NCBI GenBank assembly: GCA_958450365.1 | Contig: CAUEEP010000742.1 | Coordinates: 110,001 to 174,000 of the forward strand | Source of the DNA: Mesorhabditis belari | Taxonomy: Eukaryota; Nematoda; Chromadorea; Rhabditida; Rhabditidae | Length of the DNA: 64,000 nt | Reading direction: 5' to 3' | Part shown: one piece after another, positions 55,736-64,000 of the stretch | How the letters are laid out: the number at the start of each line of letters is the position of its first letter | Numbering within the stretch: position 1 is the stretch's first letter | Program-made: the position numbers and the translations under genes | The notes under the pieces: generated by a model | The model's input: only the letters and a program-made list of their open reading frames with translations | The model's database searches: none | What the model was told of the DNA's origin: nothing

Positions 55736-58700
55736 ATGTGTCTGGAGCATGCGGAAACGAAGCGAATTGAAGAGTGAGTTGATTTGAAAATTCGAAAACA
55801 TTGTAAAGAAATATTGTTCGCGTGCTTGGTACTCTTCACTCTTCACTCTTCACACGTTATTTCTTGTTTCGAGATATCTAATCTCACTTGAACTAAAAAC
55901 ACTTTATTCAATAGCCGACTGACTCGGAATCTTTGGGCTCTCACTTGAGCAATTTTCACACAAGATCGACAATTGAATTAAGCGACGATAAAAAACAAGA
56001 AACAATTTCGTCCTAATTAGGACACAACTTTCACACAAAATGAGAGGAAAGCAGAAAGAAAAATGAAAGATAACGAAACAAATGAACAACAGTTGCCTTA
56101 TATGGCTTTAACACAAGATACTCAGCTAACAAGCTACAAAATAATAAATGAGATTTGGGGCGCGAAATAGAATAAACGCGCACCGATTTCCTCAAAATAT
56201 TTCCAATTTTAGGCTGTCGTGTGTAATTAGTGGGAGTTAGGATAACTAACTATTCGCCACAAACATAAAAGATTCAATCTTTTTTTTTTTCAAAAACCCT
56301 AGCCAAACAGCTTGGCCGATTGCTTTGAAATTTTGTCTACACATAGAAATGTCAAGCATTTTACAGCTTGTGAGACAAAATTTCAGAGCAACTGACCAAA
56401 GAAAAACACAAAGATGGAATTAGGTTCGGCTTTGAAATTTTCTCATTTCTAGCGCCTAGTCTCTTTATTTAGCTATGGTTTAAGGATAGCTTTATTTAAA
56501 TTCGAGTTTCAAAATCTAAAATCACACCTTTAGCTCTTTCATTAACCAATTCTTTAGTTTAGATTTCTCTTTCAATTCCTCAACCTTTTCTTTTTCCTTC
56601 CCCTCTTTCTCTCTCTCACTTTCACACGGTGATAAATCGGGTCAATCGCTCATAAACACCAAAATCTCGATTTCGATTTGTTTGTACGTTTTGATTAGCA
56701 CTAAAGCTATCAATTTATTAAATAAAGATATTTATTTTGAATTCACATCGTAAATGATTTCTATTTCAAATTGGAAACATTCGAAATCTCATCTATTCTC
56801 GCTAAAAACCCGCTAACCGAAACCAAAATGAGTTGTTTTTTTTTGATTGATTGTCGAAAAAGGAAAATAAAAGAGAAAACCCCATAAAAACTGTAATGAA
56901 ACGCTTTGTTTTTCAAAGTAAAAAGAGAAATCGTAAATTATCGCTTGTCAATCATTGCACTGAAAGTTATTCCTTTCACTTTTTGACGGCAAAACTTTTT
57001 AGAGATTTTCAGTAGATTTCAGAGGATTTGCTTAATGTTTAGACAATCATTTTTGGGATTTCAATATTGATTCAAAATCAATCGGTCAATCAATTCAAAT
57101 AATTCAATCAATTCAATCAATCAATCAATCAATCAATCCAATTCAATCAAATCAATCAATTCAATCAATTCAATCAAAATCAATCAATCAATCTAATCAA
57201 TCAATCAATTCAATCAATTCAATCAATCTAATCAATTACACCAATTCAATCAATCAATCAAATCAATTCAATCAATCAAAATTCAATCAATCCAATCAAT
57301 CAATCAATTCAACCAATTCAATCAATTCAATCAATTTAATCAATTCAATCAATTTCAATCAATTCCAATCTTTTCAATCAATTCAACTCAATCAATTCAA
57401 TCAATTCAATCAATCCAATCAATCTACCCAATCACCATTAATCAATTTCCCCAAATCAATTACTTCAGCAAAAGATAGTTTGACTTTTAACATAGATTTT
57501 GCGAAAACCCTTTTTACCCGGAACAACCTTTTTTTGTTCTTTTGCTCTAAATCTCTATTTGACTCTTTTCCATTTTCTCGCTTTATTTTGTGATTTTCAA
57601 GCATAACAAATAAAGCTTTTCCGAATAAAACTGACTTTTTTTTTTTATCTAAACATTTAACTATTATTATATCAACAGATTTTTATTGTAAGCCGTAGAA
57701 ATCCTGATTCTTTGGTACCCAATCCTGTCCGAAAACTTTTCTTTTTATTCTTTGCTTCAAACTCCAGCTGGAGCCATGCATTTGTCTTGTATGTAAGAGA
57801 AATGTTTGCTCAACACCCTCAAATTCCTTGTTCCTTCCCCACTCCCCCTTTGACCCCTTCTATTCAGCCGTTTTATTTGCTTTTCAAAGTGTTTGAGGTT
57901 CTTAGCTAGCTTTTGATCAAGAAAATGAAGATTCTGAAAAGTTCGAGTTTCCATTATTTCCCTTTCCATTTCACCTTTTTTGTACTATCAAAACTTCAAA
58001 GCACAATTTGATGTTTCCTGTTAAAAAAGATCTTTAAAGACAGATTCGGACCCAGCTTTTCTTTCTCTTTAAATCTTTCAATTTCTCTGATCAATCTAGT
58101 AAATATTTTCACTCTATTACAAGGTGATCAAAAGTAAATGATTCTATTTTTTTTAAAATGAAAGCTAAAACAAAATTTCCCCCCTATTTTATAGTGTATT
58201 TTAAAAGCTGAAATTCTGATTGAACATTTCTGTCAGTAAAATTTTAGAAAAAGAGAAATTTCTAGCCTTTTCAAAGAAGCCTTACATTGCACTTCGAGGC
58301 AAACCATAGAGTGTGTTCCTCTAGAGTTTTGGAGACACTGCAAGGCTCGCGTAGTTCATTGGAGACACTGCAATGCTCGCGTAGTTCATCTACAAGGTGA
58401 GTGCGAAAGTAAAGCAAAAGTCAGGCATTATGTTTTCTTTAGACTTTCCGATCTACACTTTTGGTTTTTAACATCTCTAGATGCCTTTTCCAAATGGAGA
58501 TTTTATGTTTAGATAATGCAAAAAGACCATCAAAAACACACCCTAAGCTATCTATTAGAGTGTATTCCTCCTAGAGTAATGCGTTTTTTTAGAATGCATT
58601 TATTTGAGAAAAGTGCCGTAATCAAACCGTTATTTTACATTTAATTCATTCGACTTTGGTATCATTCAATGAGGAATTAAAATGCTCAGTCAATGATACG

Positions 58701-61700
58701 AAAATCGAGCTGATCGAATGTAAACTAACGGTTTGGCTACGGTACTTTTCTCAATAAGGTGCTTTTTTAGAAAACGTATTACCTGAGGAGGAACACACCC
58801 CCAGCAAATCACCCATCAGATAAACACAATTTCGCATGTTTTTCAAGACTATTTTAGGCTTTTCTTTTGACGAAAACTTTTATTCTTTTTTAAAATAAAA
58901 ATTAAACTATTACTTTTAAACAAAAATCTAAACTTAAAAAGGCTTTTTGAAGGATTTTTCAATTGAAAACAGGTTCAAATAGCTAGCTCTATGACAGTTT
59001 CCTCCAGCGAATGCTTTTTGAGAGCTAGGTGGCTTTAATCAGGCTTTTTGAAGGATTTTTTCAATTGAAAAAAAGGTTCAAATAGATGAGCTCTATGACA
59101 AGTTCCCTTCAGCGCACTAGAATGCTTTTTAGAGAGCTAGGTGGCTTTAATCAGGATGGTTTAGGTGTAGAAATGCTCCTCAAAAAGCTTATCTTCAAAA
59201 TACTATATAGACGGTCCAATTTCGATCTGAGTTTTAGCTGAAAATCGAGCCTTCTTTTTTCTGCAAAGTATGCGGGAAATTTTTGATCATCCTGTACATC
59301 ATCGATTTTCGATTGTCTTTTTCATTCATTCATACTAATCGTAGTTGTCCCATTCCCCCTTTTTCACTCCAACATTTTGCGCACACATCTGTTTTTCGCG
59401 CTTTTTTTTCTTTTTTGACACATTTTCCATCCTTCTTTTCCTCTCATACAAAATTTTTGTGCCAATTAAACAAATTAAACAAATTAAACAAATTAAACAA
59501 GGGAAAATATTTGAAAAATCCTTTTCTTATAGTATTTTTTTATCAAAAAAGCATTTAAATCCTCGAAAGTCAAACTTCTAAAACCAATTCTTTATAATAA
59601 AAAAGGAATAGTCAAAAATTTAGACATTAGTTAGGTTCCACAAGAGAATTTCTCCCATGATTGACATATTTAAGTGTCCAGGCTTCTGGACACTTAAATA
59701 TGTGTCCAGAAGCTTCTCGTAAGCTCCAAGCATTTGCGCAGCTTTAGTAAAAGTGCCAAGCTGTAATAAAAATCAGGTAAAGATTTTCGGAGAAGGAATT
59801 GAACTCTTGGCACTTTTACTACAGCTGCGCAAATGCTTGAGCTTACGAGAAGCTTCTGGATTGAACTCGAGAACCTTTTTGCTTTCCGGGGCAATTGCTC
59901 TAACCACTGAGCTATCCGGTATTTTTTTATCAAAAAGCATTTGAATCCTCGAAAGTCAAACTTCTCAAACTTTTGGACCTGTAAAACCAATTCTTTATAA
60001 TAAAAAATGAATATTTCTCTTTTACTTCATTTAGATTAATAAAAAATTGTGTAGAAGTTCTTTCTGAATTTATTTTCATTTCTATTTCAATCGAATAGAA
60101 ATTGTCCCCAAAAAAAAAAAAATTTTGTCGACCAATGATTCACCGCAAAGATACGTATCAAAAAAGGAAACAAACGAAGAAAAAACTGTTACACGCCAAA
60201 AAGAAGAAGAAAACGCGAGAAATTGATCCATTTTATCGGTGATTTGCATCTGAATCGCTGAGAAAGGGTTTGGGGGAAAAGAAAAACAGAAAAGAAAAGT
60301 ACAATGAAAACATTTTCTTCTTCTTTTCTTCTTTTTTTCTTCTTCTTCTTCTTCTTTCTTACTATTTTAGTCATATTTTTCAAAAATGAACAACTCATAT
60401 TGTTTCTTTCTGATTTCTTTTTTATTAATAGACTCCTCGATTTTCTCATTTTTAAATTTCAAAAGTTTTAAAAGAAAAGGAACTGTGAAAAGGAAAATTG
60501 AAAGTATTTGTGTAAACGAATTAGATCTTATTGCCATGTCAAATTTGCCCTATACTTAATCTTTAATCGTAAACGAATTAGACTCCCCAAATTTGCCATA
60601 CTAATCTTTAATCATAAGCAGATTAGATCTTCTTCCCATGTCAAATCTGCCGTATATTTAATCTTTAATCGTAAACGAATTAGATCTTCTTCCCATGTCA
60701 AATCTTCCCTATATTTAATCTTTAATCCCTAAACGAATTAGATCTTATTGCCATATCAAATCTGCCCTATATTTAATCTTTTTGGACCTGTATTTCCTAA
60801 CTTGTAGTCTTTAATGTATTTCTAGTTTTCTTTCTTTTTTTTGTGAAAGTATTGTAGCAATATTTTATATGCGGTTATGATTATCTGATTCGCTTCTATT
60901 CGCCCCTAAATAAAGCACATAATATATATATATATATATATATATCCGGTTTTCGTTTCAAAGTCAAGATCATTCAAATTTCAGCTCCGAAATGGGCTTT
61001 GACACTTTTCTGCTAAAGCGAACCCTTGAGCATTTCGTTGAAGAAATTGGTGAGTCATCAAATTTTATAGCTATTGTAAAAGAAATGTCATAATTTTCAA
61101 AAATTTAATTGCCATTTAGCCGAAGAATCGAAAGATCTAATCGTTGAGCGACCGCGTTTTGCCTATGCTGTACTTGTTGTTGCTGATGGATCTCCAGGGG
61201 AAATTTGTCAAGTAAGTAAAGTTATGTCAATTTTTTTGAAATCTTGGAGAGAATTAGAACCGATTCTCACCAAAAATCAAAAAAATCAGCGGCTAATATC
61301 ATTTTTGATGGTTTTTTGTAGAAATGACAAAAGTAAATCGATTTTTCAATAATTTATCAAGTATTAAAAGATGAAATCAGTTTTGCCGATCGTTTCAGCC
61401 AAGCATTTCAGGCATTTTTAGTCTAGAGGGTTGTAGAATTTCTAGCCAAAATTCAAACAAAAAAGGGCAAAAATTAGTCTCAAAAAAATGCAAAAAATCC
61501 TTTAATGAAAACAAGGCGGAGGCACCTTATACCGGAGGGGTTTGCCAGATGAAGAGCCATTACGCGCTGGCTCAGGGAACATCTCCCCAGTCATTTGTCC
61601 GTGAGTAAAGCCCAGTCGCTTTGATCGCCCAGTCGCTTTGATCGCCCAGTCGCGATAATTTTTTTGATGAAGTTTTATGCAGAAATGATTCTTCATTTGC

Positions 61701-62608
61701 TTTAAGCTGTAAATTTATACCCGGGGATTTTCGGGGTCAGCAAATCGATTGGCGCCGTTCATTCTATTGAGTCAAGTTGCCCAAATTATAAACCATATAA
61801 ACCATATACCAATCTTGTTAGTTATTTTAAATCCAATCAAAATTTCGAACTTTATCGCCATTTTCCATTTCCCAGGCCTCTTGCGTACGACGATTGGACG
61901 TGGACGTTCAAGAGGCGGTCACTGTCACGTGAGTTACATTGATTCCAAAATATTTAAGAATACATACCAAAATCTGGTAAAATTTTAGTATCAGATCATT
62001 ATTTATCGTAGTTTCCTAAAAAGTTTGCTTTTTTAGAGAGCCATATTTCGACGAGGAAATAGCGAGAGCTCTGCGGCGTTTAGAAGAAAGCAACACGTTC
62101 TTGAGCGCCAACACGACGGTGAGTGGGGGACTTTAAGAAGAAAAAAAATGTAATATACCGTATTTCTTCGAATAGAAGACCGGGTAAAGAGTATCATCGC
62201 GTTCGCGTACTCCTGCGTAGCAGCCCTTTTTAAAATTTCTTTTCTGCATAAAAGCTTTCAATGAAGTGCTATAGGGCTGGAAAATGGCTCAAAAATCTGT
62301 TAGCTCATGTGGTATTTCTGAGCCATTTTCCAGCCCTATAGCACTTCATTGAAAGCTTTTATGCAAAAAAGAAATTTTAAAAAGGGCTGCTACGCAGGAG
62401 TACGCGATAATACTCTTTACCCGGTCTTCTATTCGAAGAAATACGGTAATATTATAACTACAAAATTTTGAGGCAAATTTTTTTCCAGGCTGAATCCCTT
62501 TCCAATGCCTACACTCCACCAACGAGTCCCCTTTTGAATGATCTCGATGCATCGAAGACGATGATAAAACAATCACCAATTCGAGTAGAAAAGTTTATAA
62601 AAGTTTGA
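55736..62608 (+). CDS. Protein of unknown function (149 aa), 5.2 kb first intron
   Basis: Six exons, 55736-55773, 60985-61049, 61120-61211, 61876-61928, 62037-62118, 62489-62608, give exactly 450 nt including TGA. The ATG follows a TTTTCAG acceptor by five bases (probable trans-splice site). The first exon encodes only MCLEHAETKRIE plus two bases, which the second completes (GA+C). The body reads MGFDTFLLKRTLEHFVEEI, then RPRFAYAVLVVADGSPGEI, a helical acidic stretch (EPYFDEEIARALRRLEES), and a proline-rich tail (NAYTPPTSPLLNDL). No TM segment or signal peptide is visible. I recognise no family. Its first intron carries a satellite, tandem duplications and a SINE-like element, and intron 5 is almost entirely a family B MITE. 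Confidence 0.75.
57072..57428. repeat. TCAA-based satellite (AATCAATC/CAATTCAATCAAT)
   Basis: About 350 bp of variants of TCAA with intermixed AATTCAATCAATCAATC units, in intron 1 of the 55.7-62.6 kb gene. Confidence 0.95.
58318..58389. repeat. 30-bp tandem duplication
   Basis: TTGGAGACACTGCAAGGCTC and GCGTAGTTCAT repeated twice with one substitution (AAGG/AATG). Confidence 0.85.
58553..58801. mobile_element. Fold-back MITE (about 250 bp)
   Basis: Left TAGAGTGTATTCCTCCTAG and right GAGGAGGAACACACCC pair. The inner arms CCGTAATCAAACCGTTA and TAACGGTTTGGCTACGG also pair. GCTGATCGAATG(T/C)AAACTA recurs at 62762 and, inverted, at 62896, so a relative lies after the gene. Confidence 0.75.
58938..59158. 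repeat. Tandem duplication, two units of about 110 bp
   Basis: AGGCTTTTTGAAGGATTTTT through GAGAGCTAGGTGGCTTTAATC occurs twice. The second unit has a few insertions. Confidence 0.9.
59459..59500. repeat. 9-bp tandem array (AATTAAACA)
   Basis: Four to five units. Confidence 0.9.
59532..60010. mobile_element. SINE-like element with inverted core, flanked by a 75-bp direct repeat
   Basis: Flanks 59532-59610 and about 59926-60010 are near-identical (TCCTCGAAAGTCAAACTTCT, AACCAATTCTTTATAATAAA). Between them, 59706-59855 is a hairpin (GCTTCTCGTAAGCTC...GAGCTTACGAGAAGC, GTGCCAAG/CTTGGCAC). On the minus strand, 59921-59850 reads as a tRNA-like head: GGATAGCTCAGTGGTTAGAGC (box A) and GAGTTCAATCC (box B). 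Confidence 0.7.
60513..60782. repeat. Tandem array, about 57-bp unit, 5 copies
   Basis: The unit runs (T)AAACGAATTAGATCTTATTG, CCATGTCAAATTTGCCCTA, TATTTAATCTTTAATC. Copy 2 has a deletion. Open frames across it (LIFNRKRIRSSSHVK repeats) are by-products. Confidence 0.92.
60918..60946. repeat. (AT)n microsatellite
   Basis: Fourteen AT units just upstream of exon 2 of the 149-aa protein gene. Confidence 0.95.
61590..61655. repeat. 18-bp tandem repeat (CGCCCAGTCGCTTTGAT)
   Basis: Three partial units, within a GC-richer block (61510-61740) in intron 3. The block is unrecognised. Confidence 0.7.
62156..62448. mobile_element. MITE/fold-back family B, copy 2
   Basis: Same termini (TACCGTATTTCTTCGAATAG) and nearly identical arms as 27154-27438. 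It fills most of intron 5 of the 149-aa protein gene. A hairpin this strong in nascent RNA could affect splicing of the flanking exons. Confidence 0.92.
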
Positions 62609-62954
62609 TCCCTTAATGGATTTTCTAAAAGAAAGAAACTTTCTAAATCTTTTTAAACCTAAAAAATCTACCGTAAACAGCTAACAATTTCCATTAAATC
62701 AGCTTAAGTTTAAGAATCATTGTGATCCTTATGATCCTTATGATTCCGCATCGAAATTCGGCTGATCGAATGCAAACTAGCAGTTTGATTACGGTTAAAA
62801 AATGGATTTTTTAGAAAACCTTTTAGAAAAAAACAAGAAAACATTGATAAATATTGAGTGAGCTGATCAATTGACTTCTGACAGAAAGCTGCTAGTTTAC
62901 ATTCGATCAGCCAACTTTCGACTCCTCATTTAACCCTAAATCTAAACCAAAAAA

Positions 62955-63101
62955 CCCAAATAGACTTAGTGCTAGGCGCTAGCCGCTAGCCTTCGCACTA
63001 AGTCCAAGCCGAAGCCTAAGCCAAAGCCAAAGCCAAAGCCAAAGCCAAAGCCAAAGCCAAAGCCTAAGCCTAAGTCCAAGCCGAAGCCTAAGCCAAAGCC
63101 A
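62955..63101. repeat. Telomere-like (GCCTAA/GCCAAA)n block, inverse orientation
   Basis: AAACCCAAATAGACTTAGTGC, a palindrome (GCTAGGCGCTAGCCGCTAGCC), CACTAAGTCCAAGCC, then GAAGCCTAAGCCAAAGCC repeats. It is the reverse complement of the compound unit at 40.2-40.6 kb. Confidence 0.88.
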
Positions 63102-63837
63102 TATTGAGTGAGCTGATCAATTGACTTCTGACAGAAAGCTGCTAGTTTAAATTCGATCAGCCAACTTTCGACTCCTCATTTAACCCTAAACCTAAACCTA
63201 AAAACCCAAATAGATTTTCAGCCGCTAGCCAAACCACTTTCAGTCCAAACCAAACCATTTTCAGATTCCCCCAGGCGAACAAATCCTTCGAAAGACGACC
63301 ACTTTATAAAGAAAAAGAAAACGATAAACTTTTGATAATCTTTTTTATTTGTTCATTTTTTAAAACCCATGAATTGATTCTATAACTTTTCCTTTTTTTT
63401 CTTTTTGCTCATCATTTCACTTTTCTTTTTGTATTTTTTTACTCAAAATGTTTCTCTCTATTTCTTTTGTTTGATTTTAAATAATTTTTAATTGTTTTTA
63501 TGTCAAAAAATACTATATTCATTGATCTCAATAAATGTTTATGCAAAAATCGAAACATTACATTTTGCAGAGAGAATTCCCCGAGCTTTCAATGGCAATT
63601 AGACAATTTGAAAAGAGATTTTTTGAGAAAACTTTTTCCAGTTTCTTTTTTCTTTCTCTAAAGCTTTAAGAAATCGAATTGAATAACTGAATTTAAGAAA
63701 TTTCAATTTTTAATAGATTTTAGCTTTAAAAAAACTTGATTTTGTAGAAAATTCAAACCGAAAATTGCAAAAGTGTACCTTTCAAAATTTATTTCAAAAT
63801 AAGATCCTTTAAAGCTCCTTTATAGTTGCTATTTAGT

Positions 63838-63965
63838 TCCTTTAAAGCTCCTTTAAAGCTCCTTTATAGTTCCTTTATAGTTCCTTTATAGTTCCTGATA
63901 GTTCTTATTTAGTTCCTTTAAGGCTCCTTTAACGCTCCTTTATAGTTTTTTTTATAGTTCCCTTA
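63838..63965. repeat. TTCCTTTATAG/CTCCTTTAAAG tandem array
   Basis: About ten 10-12 bp units alternating the two variants. Confidence 0.88.
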
Positions 63966-64000
63966 TAATAAATTCAAAATTCAAAATTTACGATCAATCA

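Larger units (their letters stand above)
62609..64000. other. 3' intergenic with duplicated segment, telomere-like block and TTCCTTTA repeats
   Basis: No gene is visible. A segment of about 112 bp at 62853-62965 (TATTGAGTGAGCTGATCAAT...GACTCCTCATTTAACCC) is repeated at 63102-63213. Between them is the telomere-like compound unit. Short TTCCTTTATAG units fill about 63830-63965. Confidence 0.6.

Noticed and set aside
57072..57428. CRISPR-like regular spacing in the TCAA region
   Set aside because: A simple-sequence satellite with no unique spacers, in a eukaryotic genome.
60508..60732. Open frame with repeated LIFNRKRIRSSSHVK
   Set aside because: Direct product of the 57-bp tandem array inside an intron. 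The unit length keeps one frame open.

Overview
This is a eukaryotic, almost certainly nematode, genomic window. It is AT-rich. Its genes are cut into many small exons with short introns that carry the worm-type acceptor TTTTCAG/TTTTAG, and candidate trans-splice acceptors sit just upstream of some start codons. It also has a ShKT-domain secreted protein and interstitial arrays of TTAGGC, the nematode telomere repeat. I cannot assign the genus. No prokaryotic, viral or plasmid genes are visible.

Layout. 1-1.7 kb: a small secreted ShKT-domain protein (+). 3.2-9.2 kb: cand-1/CAND1 in 38 exons (+), with an intact tRNA-Asp(GTC) inside one intron. 10.1-11.0 kb: a decayed Myb/SANT-like gene that still holds an intron. 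11-20 kb: a repeat-rich stretch with two short coding exons of unassigned affiliation (12.7 and 13.5 kb). 20.0-22.8 kb: an ABHD12-type membrane serine hydrolase (+). 23.2-24.2 kb: an internally deleted mariner. 24.7-26.1 kb: a small multi-pass membrane protein (-). 31.2-38.0 kb: a type II membrane gamma-glutamyltranspeptidase homologue (-) that has lost its main catalytic residues. 41.3-42.5 kb: a 108-residue single-TM protein (+). 47.1-50.1 kb: a RING-less B-box/coiled-coil protein (+). 55.7-62.6 kb: a 149-residue protein of unknown function with a 5.2 kb first intron (+). The CDS models were assembled by hand from splice consensus, reading phase and family similarity.

The genes do not form an obvious pathway. 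CAND1 serves cullin-RING ligase exchange, ABHD12-type enzymes are lysophospholipases, and the GGT homologue looks like a pseudoenzyme. The space between and inside them is dominated by fold-back/MITE-type elements in several families with more than one copy here, mariner-type termini, tRNA-like (SINE-like) sequences, a non-LTR reverse transcriptase fragment, tandem repeats and telomere-like blocks.

Two points deserve most attention. First, the GGT-like protein has substitutions at all four active-site motifs while keeping an otherwise open 21-exon frame. Second, three otherwise well-conserved genes (CAND1, ABHD12-like, GGT-like) each contain exactly one surplus base relative to a continuous frame, which points either to base-level assembly errors or to something unusual in splicing. 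I found no clear previously undescribed multi-gene system.
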